Positions 16,895-26,781 of a stretch of DNA of 64,000 nucleotides are shown here, piece by piece. The notes under the pieces were generated by a model that did not search any database, had not been told where the DNA came from, and worked only from the letters and a program-made list of their open reading frames with translations. The stretch comes from Cobetia amphilecti. Lineage in GTDB: Bacteria; Pseudomonadota; Gammaproteobacteria; Pseudomonadales; Halomonadaceae. The stretch's first letter is position 1, and each line of letters begins with the position of its first letter. Position numbers and translations under genes: made by a program. The stretch lies in assembly GCF_020217465.1 (NCBI RefSeq), contig NZ_CP084115.1, forward strand, positions 2,604,001 to 2,668,000, written 5' to 3'.

Positions 16895-18229
16895 TTAGTG
16901 TTCAATCTGCTTCTGCTGCTCATGGCGCCAACGCCAGTAATGAGTTACCAGGCCGCCAACAACAATGTTGTGGATATACAACCCAGTCCACATAGACTCA
17001 TAGGATTCAAACTGGTTGATGATCATCCAGAAAACGAAGAATATCATTCCAAAGAAAGCCATATCACTTGGCATGACTCCTGCGCGCCAAGCCAACCAGG
17101 TCGCACGACCGATCCATATCATTAATGCAGCTATGGCCAGCACACCCAATAGGCCATAGGCTACCCACGTCTCCATGAAGAAATTATGTAGATGGCCATA
17201 TTTCTTCGCCACTTTTTCAGGAATCCAGGCTGTCTCGCGCATCACAAGACTTTTGCCTTTTGCTCCCCAGCCTGTCAGCGGGCGCTCAGCGATCCATTCG
17301 CTTGCCGCGATCCAGCTATTGACCCTGATACCAACGCTGGTATACGGGATTTGGGTCAACTCGCCCTTCAATACTTGGGTTATCACATCACTTTCTTTAT
17401 TGACACGCTTTTCAAGAGAATCCCCCAAGCCTAGTCCAAACACTACCATCAACAAGGCTAATGCAGCCAAAAACATTGATAGGTATTTCAAGAATTGGCG
17501 GACACCACGACGCATTACGACAAAGCCACCCCAGACCGACAACCCTAAGCCAAGTGATACTATAGTACCAATCCAAACTGCCCGCGTTTGACCAACGACA
17601 ATACCTGCCAGCGCGATAATCAGTGCCATCCCCCATAAGGTAATGCGCACCCCTTGGCGACTCCCCTGCTGGCAGATACGTTTAGAAAATGCTACTAGTC
17701 CCAATAACAAGGTACCAAAGAACATTGCGGAATGTTGCGCGTTACGTATACCAAAATCAGCTCTCTCACCGGATAGTCCTGTTATCCAGTTTTCATCATT
17801 CGGTGGCGCCAGAAAAAAGGTAGTCAATAAAAAGCCAGTTGCTGCTACACCCCAGAGAAGTAGCGTATTTCGCGTACTACCGCGTAGCCACCAAGCTACG
17901 CTGATGAATATGAACAACTTGGCGAGAAGCGCCAGTCGAGGAGATGAATCCATCCACTGCGGGTGGTGTGACAATCCCGCCCACCATGAAATCAACTGCA
18001 CCGTTACGACTGCCCCAAGCAATAGCAGTACAGGAAGACGGAAACCTTTTCCCCAGATACAAAATGCGATCAAACCAGAAAACGCCAACAAGGTTTCTGC
18101 TGGCTTGGCGATATCGCCAGCGGGAATATTGAAAAACGTATACACCATCAATGACGCCACTCCGATGAGCAGCAACCATCCAGGACTTTTCCAACCTGCC
18201 CCTTCGTCCCACTTATTTGTAACCATCAT
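16895..18229 (-). CDS. O-antigen ligase/polymerase family membrane protein
   Basis: A 444-residue protein with about 12 hydrophobic segments. A large loop holds the Wzy_C/WaaL signature: RVNSWIAASEWIAERPLTGWG and then YGHLHNFFMETWVAYGLLGVL. These enzymes transfer O-antigen or other undecaprenyl-linked glycans at the periplasmic face. The gene stands alone, with its own terminator and no other LPS genes nearby. Its base composition is visibly richer in A+T than flanking genes, suggesting horizontal acquisition, which is common for surface-glycan genes. Confidence 0.85.
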   Translation of the reverse strand: MMVTNKWDEGAGWKSPGWLLLIGVASLMVYTFFNIPAGDIAKPAETLLAFSGLIAFCIWGKGFRLPVLLLLGAVVTVQLISWWAGLSHHPQWMDSSPRLALLAKLFIFISVAWWLRGSTRNTLLLWGVAATGFLLTTFFLAPPNDENWITGLSGERADFGIRNAQHSAMFFGTLLLGLVAFSKRICQQGSRQGVRITLWGMALIIALAGIVVGQTRAVWIGTIVSLGLGLSVWGGFVVMRRGVRQFLKYLSMFLAALALLMVVFGLGLGDSLEKRVNKESDVITQVLKGELTQIPYTSVGIRVNSWIAASEWIAERPLTGWGAKGKSLVMRETAWIPEKVAKKYGHLHNFFMETWVAYGLLGVLAIAALMIWIGRATWLAWRAGVMPSDMAFFGMIFFVFWMIINQFESYESMWTGLYIHNIVVGGLVTHYWRWRHEQQKQIEH

Positions 18230-18567
18230 GCTCGCTTGCCATCTCCAGACAGGATGAAAAACGATATATTACAACAAAAATATTGTTTTATCGCCTATAT
18301 TCCAGATTCCCGATGCAGTGAGTTGACGAAATCTTGTGTTCCTTACAGGAAGCCTATCTCGAGGAATGAACTACCAGGCATGGGCTAGACATCAACCTCG
18401 GACCAATGCTTCTACCCTTGAAACATATACTTTAGTAAAACCTGAATATCACTTTGATCAGCGCTTCAGTGGTCACTCTCGGCATATATCCCTCCCTGCG
18501 CTCGGCTTACTTGAAAGCCCGGTGAGGTCCCGGGACCCTCTGAACCCATCACGTTCAGCCCTTCTGC
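18230..18567. other. Gene-free A+T-rich gap between convergent-composition blocks
   Basis: About 340 bases between the ligase start and the LysR stop. The part next to the ligase is A+T-rich and should hold its promoter. A short plus-strand reading frame from 18336 crosses into the LysR gene and is judged a shadow. No terminator was recognised. Confidence 0.4.
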
Positions 18568-19488
18568 TCAGACATTCTGCCCTGTCACACCGCCCTCCCC
18601 AGCCTTGGCGATCAGCCAATCCCGGAACAGTCGCGCGGAGGCCAAGAGCGGTCGATCGAGATCAAACACGAGATGCTCCGCGAGGCCGGTGATCGCGCGA
18701 TGATCCGTGACACGAATCAGCTCGCCCTTGGCGATGGCGTCCGCCGCCATGAAGTCCCACGCCAGTCCGATGCCGGCACCTCGCTGGATGGCGGCGAAGG
18801 TCAGCGTCAGCTGATTGAAGGTGATGTCTGACTTGGGCGGGCGGTAGCGAATACCGAAATGGGCGAACCAGTGAGACCAGTCCATGCAGTTCCACGAGGA
18901 GTCCAGCTGAATCAGCGGGCGCTGGGCCAGCTCTTCCAGCGAAAGTCCCTGCTCCTTGATCACATCCGGGCGCGCCACCGGATAGATATCTTCGTGAATC
19001 AGCGGCGTAGCACTCAGCGCTGGCCATTCGCCGTCGCCATAGAGGATCGCGAGATCATGGTCCGGCACCATGCTGGCATCCATCTCGTTGCTGGCATGGA
19101 TGTGCACGGTAATCTCGGGGTGCTCGGCGCTGAAGCTCAAAAGGCAAGGGAACAGCCAGTACTGGGAGACGGCATGCGTTGCCAGCACGCTGACGGTGTC
19201 AGGGTGCTGCAGTGCGCGCAGGCGCTGTCCGGCCATCTCGAGCCCTTGCAGCGCCGGGAAAATGTCCTTTTGGTAGAGCATTCCCGCCTTGGAAAGCGTG
19301 ACACCACGCGCCTTGCGCACGAACAGCGGCGTGCCAAGTGACGCTTCCAGCGCGCGAATCTGCTTGCTGATGGCGCTCTGGGTCAGGCACAGCTCATCGG
19401 CGGCACGGGTGAAGCTTCCCAAGCGACTCACGGACTCGAAGGCTGCAAGTCCCTCCAGTGAGGGAAGATGGCGGAAACGTCCTGCCAT
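18568..19488 (-). CDS. LysR-family transcriptional regulator (GcvA/AmpR type)
   Basis: A 306-residue LysR regulator. The N-terminal winged HTH includes LPSLEGLAAFESVSRLGSF and ADELCLTQSAISKQIRALE. The substrate-binding domain contains LDSSWNCMDWSHWF and GAGIGLAWDFMAADAI, the pattern of the GcvA-like subgroup. It is divergent from the EamA-type exporter at 19666, which is its likely target, with about 180 bases between the starts. Confidence 0.9.
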   Translation of the reverse strand: MAGRFRHLPSLEGLAAFESVSRLGSFTRAADELCLTQSAISKQIRALEASLGTPLFVRKARGVTLSKAGMLYQKDIFPALQGLEMAGQRLRALQHPDTVSVLATHAVSQYWLFPCLLSFSAEHPEITVHIHASNEMDASMVPDHDLAILYGDGEWPALSATPLIHEDIYPVARPDVIKEQGLSLEELAQRPLIQLDSSWNCMDWSHWFAHFGIRYRPPKSDITFNQLTLTFAAIQRGAGIGLAWDFMAADAIAKGELIRVTDHRAITGLAEHLVFDLDRPLLASARLFRDWLIAKAGEGGVTGQNV

Positions 19489-19665
19489 GGTGGCTCCCTG
19501 TATTTGGAATTGTGTCTGTGTTCGTCATTGCGCTCGCGCGGATGGCTCTAGGCAGCTCTCTCGCCGCACATTCCTTGACGGAATGGCTGGATGCGGCAAA
19601 GTCGCTGCTTGATCACAAAGTAACGCATTAGAGTGGCCCCTTGATCAAGACAAGGGCGACTCATC

Positions 19666-20634
19666 ATGAAGAAAGCAATAGTCCATGCTGGCATGGCAGG
19701 CGCCCTCTGGGGAGGCGTCATCGTGTTGCCATCACTGCTTGGTGACATCCATCCAGTGGTCATCAGCTGCGCGCGTTTTGGACTCTACGGACTGTTTGCC
19801 GCGGCGATAGCGTTACCCCATGCTCGCCGCCTGTCTGCTCGCCTCACTACGCGCGATACCCGCTTGCTGCTGGAGTTGGCGCTGACAGGCAATGTGGCAT
19901 ATTTCATCTTGCTGACGGCGGCCGTCCAATATGCCGGCGTGGCCATCGCGGCATTGATCAACGGGCTGGTGCCGGTGGCGGTGATGTTGATCGGGAGACG
20001 CCATATTCAGGCGAGCCGCCTGTCCGTGAGCCTGTCCCTGACGCTGATCGGGGTGGGAATCATCTGCATGAACGTGCCTGTTCTGCTTCGCTTCCTTCAA
20101 GGCGCGGGAGAGTGGCGAGACCTGATCGGCGTGCTGTGTGGCTCGCTCGGCGTGATGTCCTGGGCATGGTTCGCGTTGCGCAATGCCCAGCAACTCAAGG
20201 CCGGTCGTTTTTCCGCGCGAGAGTGGTCCACCCTGCAAGGCATCGCGACCGGGGTCGTGGCAGTGATGATTCTTGTGCTGGTCGCCGTCTTGCAGCCGCG
20301 AATATTGCCGCTGGAGCTCTCGTCTGAGCGCTGGCTGGCCTTCGCTGCCGCAGCCCTGTTCATGTCGGTCGGGGGCTCCTGGATCGCCAATGCCCTGTGG
20401 AATTCGTCGGCCCAGCGCCTGCCGGTGTCGGTAGGCGGACAGATGATCGTCTTCGAGACCTGCTGTGCGTTGCTCTACGGATATCTGCTTGCCTGGCAAT
20501 GGCCGCAGAGCAACGAAATGCTGGGCATGCTGTTGATTCTCGGCGGTGTAATGTGGACGCTGCGCGCCGAGCAGCGTGTGTCCGGCCCTCGAAAGGCTGT
20601 GGGTGGCGTACCTGTTACGGGATCAGAGCAGTGA
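19666..20634 (+). CDS. EamA/DMT-superfamily transporter
   Basis: A 322-residue membrane protein with ten hydrophobic segments in two EamA repeats. The first begins MAGALWGGVIVLPSLLGDIHPVVIS, and the second follows GVLCGSLGVMSWAWFALRNA. Members export amino acids or other small metabolites. Its divergent partner is the LysR regulator, an arrangement common for inducible exporters. Substrate unknown. Confidence 0.85.
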   Translation: MKKAIVHAGMAGALWGGVIVLPSLLGDIHPVVISCARFGLYGLFAAAIALPHARRLSARLTTRDTRLLLELALTGNVAYFILLTAAVQYAGVAIAALINGLVPVAVMLIGRRHIQASRLSVSLSLTLIGVGIICMNVPVLLRFLQGAGEWRDLIGVLCGSLGVMSWAWFALRNAQQLKAGRFSAREWSTLQGIATGVVAVMILVLVAVLQPRILPLELSSERWLAFAAAALFMSVGGSWIANALWNSSAQRLPVSVGGQMIVFETCCALLYGYLLAWQWPQSNEMLGMLLILGGVMWTLRAEQRVSGPRKAVGGVPVTGSEQ

Positions 20635-20700
20635 AATACCCCACCTGATGAGGCCTGGCCTGGCCGATGGTCATTCCCCGCACATTTCACTCGCCTATTT

Positions 20701-20744
20701 CAGACACGCCAAGGCCGCCTCAAAGGGCGGCCTTGGCGTGTCTG
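20701..20744. terminator. Long perfect hairpin between convergent genes
   Basis: A 19-bp perfect inverted repeat (20701-20719 with 20726-20744), 6-base loop, lying between the EamA gene and the convergent TRAP permease. No T-run follows, but stem strength and position suggest a shared bidirectional terminator. Confidence 0.7.
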
Positions 20745-20795
20745 GCGGGCAGTCTCCACCACTGCCCTCTCAACCTTATCTCTCAGACATAGCTA

Positions 20796-22079
20796 TCAAC
20801 CATAGAAGTGCTCGACAAGACTCATGGGAATCGCCGGCACGTAGGTGACCAGCATCAGCACCAGGAAGAGCACGAAGATCATCGGAAGATTGACCTTGGT
20901 GGTTTCCCACATGTCCGTCTTGGCGATGGAGCATGAGGTGGCCAGTACCGAGGCCACGGGCGGCGTCTGCTGACCGATGGCCAGATTGAGGGTCAGGATC
21001 AGACCGAAGTGGATGGGGTCGATGCCGATCTGCTGGATCAATGGCATCACGATCGGTACCACCAGAATGATGGCAGCGGCACCATGCAGGAACATGCCGA
21101 GCAGGAGCAGCAGGATGTTGAGCAACGCCAGCACCGCCACCGGGTCCGTGGTGATCGCGGTGATCTCCTGGGCCAGCTGTTGCGGCAACTGCATCTCGGT
21201 CAGGAACAGCCCCAGCACCGCAGATGTGGCGACCAGCAGCATCACGACGGAGGTCTGGATCACGCCATCGATCACCGCGCGGTACAGCACCTGCAGGTTC
21301 AGCTCACGATAGACCAGCCCCCCGATCACCAGCGCCGCCAGCACGGCGATGCCCGCGCCTTCGGTGGCGGTCACGAAGCCACCGAAGATACCGCCCAGAA
21401 TGATGACCGGCAGCGTCAGGGCCCAGAAGGCCTCGCGAAACGCCTTGCCGAGTGTCGACAGCGAGAAGGCAGCCTCACGCGGCATGTTGTACTTGCGGGC
21501 GTAGTAGTAGCAGAGCATCGCCAGCCCCAGACCACCCAGAATCCCCGGAATGATGCCGGCGACGAACAGCTTGACGATGGACGTGTCCGCGATGGCCCCG
21601 TAGAGAATCATCGACAGCGACGGCGGAATGATGATGGCAAGCGACGCCGAAGACGACGTGATCGCCGCCGAGAACTGCGGCGTGTACTTGCGCTTCTTCA
21701 TCTCGGGAATCAGCACCGAACCCGTCGCGGCCACATCGGCCACCGCGGAGCCGGAAATCTCGGCGAAGAACAGCGATACCCCGACATTGACCATCGCCAG
21801 GCCACCGCGCACGAATCCGACCATGGCCGTGACGAGGTTGATCAGTCGCATGGAGATGCCCGAGGTATTCATCAGCGCGCCGGCCAGAATGAACAGCGGA
21901 ATTGCGATCAGCGGGAACTTGGTGGCGCCATTGAAGAGCGTCAGTGGCACGTTCACCAGCGCGTCCACGCCCATGAAGATCACCACTCCGACGACCCCGA
22001 CGGTGCCGATGGCGACCGCAATGGGCACGTTGATCAACACCAGTGCGAACAGCGCCGCGATAATGATCAGTAACGTCAT
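20796..22079 (-). CDS. TRAP transporter large permease DctM (second system)
   Basis: A 427-residue DctM with about 12 membrane segments. It has FILAGALMNTSGISMRLI, FAEISGSAVADVAATGSVLIPEM, IIPPSLSMILYG and QTPPVASVLATSCSIA motifs. It is the last gene of a dctP-dctQ-dctM operon on the minus strand and starts four bases inside dctQ. Confidence 0.93.
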   Translation of the reverse strand: MTLLIIIAALFALVLINVPIAVAIGTVGVVGVVIFMGVDALVNVPLTLFNGATKFPLIAIPLFILAGALMNTSGISMRLINLVTAMVGFVRGGLAMVNVGVSLFFAEISGSAVADVAATGSVLIPEMKKRKYTPQFSAAITSSSASLAIIIPPSLSMILYGAIADTSIVKLFVAGIIPGILGGLGLAMLCYYYARKYNMPREAAFSLSTLGKAFREAFWALTLPVIILGGIFGGFVTATEGAGIAVLAALVIGGLVYRELNLQVLYRAVIDGVIQTSVVMLLVATSAVLGLFLTEMQLPQQLAQEITAITTDPVAVLALLNILLLLLGMFLHGAAAIILVVPIVMPLIQQIGIDPIHFGLILTLNLAIGQQTPPVASVLATSCSIAKTDMWETTKVNLPMIFVLFLVLMLVTYVPAIPMSLVEHFYG

Positions 22080-22705
22080 GAACGGTGCTCCTTGAGGTCT
22101 TGCTCGGCCAGACGGATGGCTTCCGCGATCTCTTCCTCTTCACTGTTGACGCCTGCACACATCTTGCGCCAGGCATGAGGCAGACTCAGCAGTTCACACA
22201 GTATGAAGAGCGCCGCACTGATCGGAATCACCGACTGGGTGACGTCCAGACCGATGGCCGGCAAGGCGATGAGGGAGTCCCAGGCCAGCACGTCAAGCAC
22301 CTGATAGCCGAACCAGCCCACCACGGCGAAGAACCCGATCACGATTAGCTCAGAGGTAATGAACAGTGCACTGCGCAGTGCGATGGGCGCCTTGGTGATC
22401 AGACCAGGGAAGCCCATATGGGATCGCTTCAGAGCCGCCAGGCCAGCGCCATAGAAGCTGAGCCAGGCCAGATTGATCGAGGCGACCTCGTCATACCAGG
22501 GCAAGGAGCCCCCGAAGGTACGCAAGGCCACCGCCGCCAACACGATCACCGTCAGCGAGAGCAGCAACCCGACGGTGAACACTTCCAGGCAGCGTTCCAC
22601 CACCTTGTTGACTCTGTCCAGCAGGGTCACACCAGCCGTGGCCGTCAGTCCTTCCCCACTCTCGGTGGGGAAGGTTGCCTTGGCCGCATGGGAATGCGAG
22701 CTCAT
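22076..22705 (-). CDS. TRAP transporter small membrane subunit DctQ (second system)
   Basis: A 209-residue four-helix DctQ. The membrane region starts after VERCLEVFTVGLLLSLTVIV. The conserved positions are FGGSLPWYDEVASINLAWLSFYGAGLAALKRSHMG and VIPISAALFILCELLSLP. It lies three bases after dctP and overlaps dctM. It has no N-terminal extension, unlike the DctQ at 9500. Confidence 0.9.
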   Translation of the reverse strand: MSSHSHAAKATFPTESGEGLTATAGVTLLDRVNKVVERCLEVFTVGLLLSLTVIVLAAVALRTFGGSLPWYDEVASINLAWLSFYGAGLAALKRSHMGFPGLITKAPIALRSALFITSELIVIGFFAVVGWFGYQVLDVLAWDSLIALPAIGLDVTQSVIPISAALFILCELLSLPHAWRKMCAGVNSEEEEIAEAIRLAEQDLKEHRS

Positions 22706-22708
22706 GAC

Positions 22709-23683
22709 TTACTCCTTGGCCAGTGCCATGGCCCGGTCGACCATCGCCTGACCACCGTCGACCTTGTCGGAGAACGCCTGATAGACCGGCGCACTCGCGG
22801 TGACGAAGGCATCCCGATCCACCTCATTGACGGCCATGCCGCCCGCCTTCAGGCTCGCCAGCAGCTTGTCATCCAGTTCTGCCCCCTTGGCGAAGGCCCA
22901 GCTCTGGGTCTCGGCGGACACCTCGGCAATCGCGGCCTTCACGTCCTCGGGCATCTTGCCCCAGCCGGCCTGACTGCTGGTCAGCCAGATGGGCGAATAG
23001 ACATGATTGGAGAGTGACAGGTACTTCTGGACCTCCTGGAACTTGGCGCCATCGATGTTGGACAGCGGGTTCTCCTGGCCATCGACCACCCCGGTCTGGA
23101 GTGCCACGAAGACCTCCGAGAAGGCCATCGGTGTCGGATTGGCACCCCACGCCGTGAACATGCCGGTACGCCATTCGCTCTGCGGGGTGCGCAGCTTCAG
23201 CCCGTCCAGGTCTTTCGGATCCACCACGGGATGTTCATTGTTGGTGATCTGGCGGAAGCCGTTCTCCCAGGTGGAGACCAGCTTGAGGCCCTTGGCCTTG
23301 GCATCCTCGGCCAGGTCCGTCATCACGATCTCGTCATCGATGCGCTTGAGATGCTCGCGATCCTTGACCATGAACGGCATGTCAAATAGTGCAAAGCTTG
23401 GCGAGACGGACGACATCACCGAGGAAATCGCGGCCAGATCGACCGTGCCGAGGCGCAGCTTCTGGATCAGCTGGCGCTCATCGCCCAGCTGGCCACTGTG
23501 GTAGTACTCGACCTGATGCTCATCCCCGAGTCGTGCCTGCAGGCTATCGGCGAAATGTTGCGCAGTCTGGCCCTGCAGACTGTTGGGGCTACCGCCGATG
23601 GCAAACACGATCTTCTCGGCATGCGCAGTGGTGGTACCCAAGGCGGCGGCTAACAGCGTGGCGGCAAGCATGGCTCGCTTCAT
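22709..23683 (-). CDS. TRAP transporter substrate-binding protein DctP (second system)
   Basis: A 324-residue periplasmic receptor with signal peptide MKRAMLAATLLAAALGTTTA. DctP motifs are YYHSGQLGDERQLIQKLRLG, DGLKLRTPQSEW and LQTGVVDGQENPLSNI. The start at 23683 begins the signal peptide; the longer reading to 23809 adds a region with no signal character. Probably C4-dicarboxylate or a related acid, though the ligand is not determinable from sequence. Confidence 0.92.
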   Translation of the reverse strand: MKRAMLAATLLAAALGTTTAHAEKIVFAIGGSPNSLQGQTAQHFADSLQARLGDEHQVEYYHSGQLGDERQLIQKLRLGTVDLAAISSVMSSVSPSFALFDMPFMVKDREHLKRIDDEIVMTDLAEDAKAKGLKLVSTWENGFRQITNNEHPVVDPKDLDGLKLRTPQSEWRTGMFTAWGANPTPMAFSEVFVALQTGVVDGQENPLSNIDGAKFQEVQKYLSLSNHVYSPIWLTSSQAGWGKMPEDVKAAIAEVSAETQSWAFAKGAELDDKLLASLKAGGMAVNEVDRDAFVTASAPVYQAFSDKVDGGQAMVDRAMALAKE

Positions 23684-24181
23684 TGTCGAATCCCTTTGAT
23701 TGTTCTGTTGTGGGGTATGGACGTATCGGGGCTGGCTTGCCGCTTGATCGCTCCGGACCTGAGTCTGTGTTGGCGAGACTGACTCACGTGCGTGACGTTC
23801 ATATTCCACTCCCTAAAGTGGACTGCAAACCATACCAGATGAAGCAAAACTTAGTCGCCCACTGCCGCACCGGTCAATCACACCGCAGCAGAAATAGACC
23901 TTTGTCTAGCGAAATACGCAACAATCCCCCTTCCCCGGCCTCATCTGGACTGGATGGCAAACCACATACCGACATCATCCGTCTGCTATCGTCAGCAGCG
24001 GTGTCTGGCGTTTTTTCAGCTCTGCAAAACCAAAAGCCCCGCCGATTTCCTCGGCGGAGCATGCATGTAGATCAGAGACGCCAACCTCTCGAAAAAGGGC
24101 AGAACGGGCGAATGAGGCTGGAGAACCCGGCTTGAGCGCCAGGCAAGAGTGCGGCTGGGCGTCACTCAGCCACGGCGTCAC
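23684..24181. other. Gene-free region upstream of dctPQM
   Basis: About 500 bases holding the promoter region of the TRAP operon and, at its far end, the terminator of the folE2 operon. No supported gene; the short frames in both directions lack ribosome sites and recognisable features. Confidence 0.5.
24028..24060 (-). terminator. Terminator downstream of folE2
   Basis: Stem GCTCCGCCGA/TCGGCGGGGC (24036-24060, one mismatch) followed on the minus strand by TTTTGGTTTT. It lies about 120 bases after the folE2 stop. Confidence 0.75.
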
Positions 24182-25081
24182 TCAGTCGCGGCGACCCCAG
24201 GCCACGGCGTCATGCGGGTGAAGGCTTTCGATATGCCGTACATGCACATGCGCCTCGCCGTCTGAGATCGCCAGGCCATTGATCAACCTGCGTGCGGCGT
24301 CTTCAACGAACATCAGATTCTGGCCATTGAGCGCCGCGAAGGCTTGCTCGTCGGCGCGTTTCACGGCCGTCTGGACCGGCGTGGCCACGGCCTGTTCGAT
24401 GACATCGATCAGCGCGATCAGCCCCAGATCCTGCGCCGTGGGCTTCAGCTCGATCTGGACCTGCGCTTCGCTACGCTGACTGTGGGGCGTGGCCAGAGTG
24501 GCGTTATGGGTGAGCCACTCGGCGACCTGCTCAGGCGTCAGTGTGGTGTCATTGCGATGAGCCGCCAGGAATGCCTGCTCGATCAGCTGGCGCGACAGGG
24601 CCGCCGAGCACGGACAGGTGGAGGAATACCCCACCGTGACACTGGCCTGCAGCGTGAAGCTGTCCTCGCGCAGACTGGCCTCCAGCGTGACGGGGTAGGA
24701 CTTCCAGCCAGAGAGTTGCGGTGTGACTAGTGCCGGACGCTTCACCAGCAGCGCGAATTCCAGCCTGACGCGGGTATTGCGCGAGGCGCAGTCGTGATGG
24801 CTTGCCACCATCGCGGCGAGCACGTCCTGCAGATTGCCCGGGGTCAGTGGCTCGCCCTCCGCCAGCCCATCCAGCAGGCGGTAAAGGCGCGACATGTGAA
24901 TGCCCTTGGTATGCGGCATCGGCAGGTCGACCTGCGCATCCACGTGGGCATGCAATTCACGGCGATAATCGCCCTCCTCGATGAGTACAGGCAGATCAAT
25001 CCCCTGCATGCCCACCCATTCCAGGGGACTCAAGGAGCGCGAGCGCTCGGTCAGGGAAACGTCGGGGAGTATTGCGGTCAT
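24182..25081 (-). CDS. folE2: GTP cyclohydrolase FolE2 (type IB)
   Basis: A 299-residue GCYH-IB enzyme that makes 7,8-dihydroneopterin triphosphate from GTP, the first step of folate synthesis. Visible are [19 protein letters not shown] (His62), HHDCASRN and the Cys pair in [15 protein letters not shown] (Cys156/Cys158). FolE2 works with metals other than zinc and commonly replaces zinc-dependent FolE during zinc starvation. Here it lies in the same orientation downstream of znuA, whose promoter carries a Zur-type box. This strongly supports a zinc-sparing role. Confidence 0.93.
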   Translation of the reverse strand: MTAILPDVSLTERSRSLSPLEWVGMQGIDLPVLIEEGDYRRELHAHVDAQVDLPMPHTKGIHMSRLYRLLDGLAEGEPLTPGNLQDVLAAMVASHHDCASRNTRVRLEFALLVKRPALVTPQLSGWKSYPVTLEASLREDSFTLQASVTVGYSSTCPCSAALSRQLIEQAFLAAHRNDTTLTPEQVAEWLTHNATLATPHSQRSEAQVQIELKPTAQDLGLIALIDVIEQAVATPVQTAVKRADEQAFAALNGQNLMFVEDAARRLINGLAISDGEAHVHVRHIESLHPHDAVAWGRRD

Positions 25082-25220
25082 TCGTCAGATATCCAAAGCG
25101 GCCCTCGTCAGTGACCGCCTCCCTCAGGATGCAGGAAGGCGGCACTGAGCTCAGCCGAAGTGTGGGGTGTATCAGGAGAGGTGAAGAGCAGAGCGCGGAC
25201 GGCTCGTCGTCAGCGCAGAA

Positions 25221-25649
25221 TCATCCCGCCAGTCGCGAGGAATGATGACCGGTGATCTTCCACTCACCGAGGATCTCCTCGAAGGTGAACAGAAAACGGG
25301 CCGGAATCGTGACCGTCTCGTCAGCGGCGCGATATTCGAAGGTGTAGTGCCCTCCAATCACGACGGTACCCAGCTTGCGACTGACTCGGGGTGAGTACTC
25401 TCCCAACTCGCAGGCCAGCGCTTCATTGGCGAGAAAGCCATCGAAGTAGGCCTGTCGTTGCTGGCGATTCTCACGCACATCATCGGCGACCGTCGGCACC
25501 AGGATCGCGTCCTCTGCATACAGCGAGAGAAGCGTCTCCTTCTCCCCGCGAGTGACGGCAATCGCCCAGCGCTCCAGCGTGCGCGTCGCGGCATTGATGC
25601 AGAACTCTGCGTCACGCTCACTCAGCGGTGGCGATGTCGGGTGGGGCAT
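25221..25649 (-). CDS. SgcJ/NTF2-like family protein in zinc operon
   Basis: A 142-residue NTF2-fold protein of the SgcJ/DUF4440 type: CINAATRTLERWAIAVTRGEKETLLSLYAEDAILVP (quoted in part: RWAIAVTRGEKETLLSLY), then GGHYTFEYR and FTFEEILGEWKITGHHSS. It lies between znuA and folE2 on the same strand (gaps about 80 and 140 bases), so it is probably transcribed from the Zur-controlled znuA promoter. No zinc role is known to me for this family. A small-molecule isomerase or binding function is possible. Confidence 0.7.
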   Translation of the reverse strand: MPHPTSPPLSERDAEFCINAATRTLERWAIAVTRGEKETLLSLYAEDAILVPTVADDVRENRQQRQAYFDGFLANEALACELGEYSPRVSRKLGTVVIGGHYTFEYRAADETVTIPARFLFTFEEILGEWKITGHHSSRLAG

Positions 25650-25729
25650 GCGGTGGCTCTCCCTTGAGGATGAGGCTCTTGAGGAAAGACGGGGGCCGAC
25701 AGCGCCCCCGTCGATTTGTCACGGAGCGA

Positions 25730-26716
25730 TCAGGCGTCGGCACACCGCAGGATGCCCTGTCCCAGGCGCTCGATCAGCTGCGGATACAGCGTCTCGCCCA
25801 GCGGCAGCCCCACACCCAGCGGCTCGAAGACGATGGAGGTCTTGACGCCAGTTCCCTCGAAGACGCTCTCGATCAACGCCGGGTTGTACTGTGGCTCTCG
25901 GAAGACGCACTGGATGTCGTCCTGCTTGACGCGCGCCTGGATCTCCTTTACGCGGGCCGGGCTGGGGGTGGAGGCATCGCCCAGCGAGATGGCACCAGAC
26001 GCCGGCACGTCGAAGCGGTGCTCGAAGTACTGATAGGCATCATGGAAGACGATGTAGCGAGTGCCCTGCACCTGAGCCAGACGCGCTGACAGTGACTCGG
26101 TCAGCGCCTCGAGCTCCTGCTGCCCCACCTGGGCATTGCTGCGATAGGTCGCCGCGTGCTCCGGGTCCTGTGCTGCCAGTGACTCCGCAATGGCGCCCAG
26201 CCAGGTGTGAGCATTCACCGGGTCCAGCCAGCCATGGGGATTCTCGCCGTCATGACCATGCTCGTCGTGATCCGCATGGGCTTCGTGGCCACCATGCTCG
26301 TCGTGCTCTTCGCCATGCGCGGAAGAGGCTTCATCAGCGTGATGATGCGCCTCGAAGGTGGGGCCCGAACGATAGGTCAGGTGCAGGGTGCCCGGCACCT
26401 CCATCAACTCGACGGCATCGGCCTCCGCGGCCAGCGACGCACGCGCCTTGGCAAGCCAGGGCGTCAGCTCATCACTGACGAAGAACACCACATCCGCATC
26501 GGACAGTGCCCTGGCCTCGGAGGGACGCATGGAATAGCCATGCGGTGAAGCGCCTGACTGGATGACCAGATCGGGGCTGCCCAGCTCCCCCATGACACGT
26601 GCCACCAGTGAGTGCACCGGGGGGATGTCCACCGGGACCGATGGCACCTCGGCCACTGCCACGGCAGGTGCCAGCATCAGGGGCAGAGAGAGGGAAGGCA
26701 GTAACCGATGGCGCAT
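25730..26716 (-). CDS. znuA: High-affinity zinc ABC transporter, substrate-binding protein ZnuA
   Basis: A 328-residue cluster A-I metal receptor with an N-terminal signal peptide (cleavage near AVAVA). Zinc ligands expected at His59 (GASPHGYSM), His161 (NPHGWLDP) and the FHDAYQYFEHRF histidine. A His/Asp-rich loop at about 124-161 is typical of ZnuA zinc acquisition loops. It is divergent from znuCB across a perfect Zur-type palindrome. Confidence 0.95.
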   Translation of the reverse strand: MRHRLLPSLSLPLMLAPAVAVAEVPSVPVDIPPVHSLVARVMGELGSPDLVIQSGASPHGYSMRPSEARALSDADVVFFVSDELTPWLAKARASLAAEADAVELMEVPGTLHLTYRSGPTFEAHHHADEASSAHGEEHDEHGGHEAHADHDEHGHDGENPHGWLDPVNAHTWLGAIAESLAAQDPEHAATYRSNAQVGQQELEALTESLSARLAQVQGTRYIVFHDAYQYFEHRFDVPASGAISLGDASTPSPARVKEIQARVKQDDIQCVFREPQYNPALIESVFEGTGVKTSIVFEPLGVGLPLGETLYPQLIERLGQGILRCADA

Positions 26717-26781
26717 GGCGGTTCTCCAATAGAGGCGATATCGCGGAAGGAAGATCGAAGGCTGCAGTGACCAGACTCAAT

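Noticed and set aside
18336-18692. Plus-strand 118-codon frame upstream of LysR end
   Set aside because: It overlaps the LysR gene, has no recognisable sequence and no clear start signal.
21009-22073. Long plus-strand open frame opposite DctM
   Set aside because: Composition is dominated by His/Arg/Gln/Asp, it lies wholly within a real permease gene and has no ribosome site.
26092-26548. Frames opposite the ZnuA histidine-rich loop
   Set aside because: They are antisense reading of the His/Asp codons and not genes.
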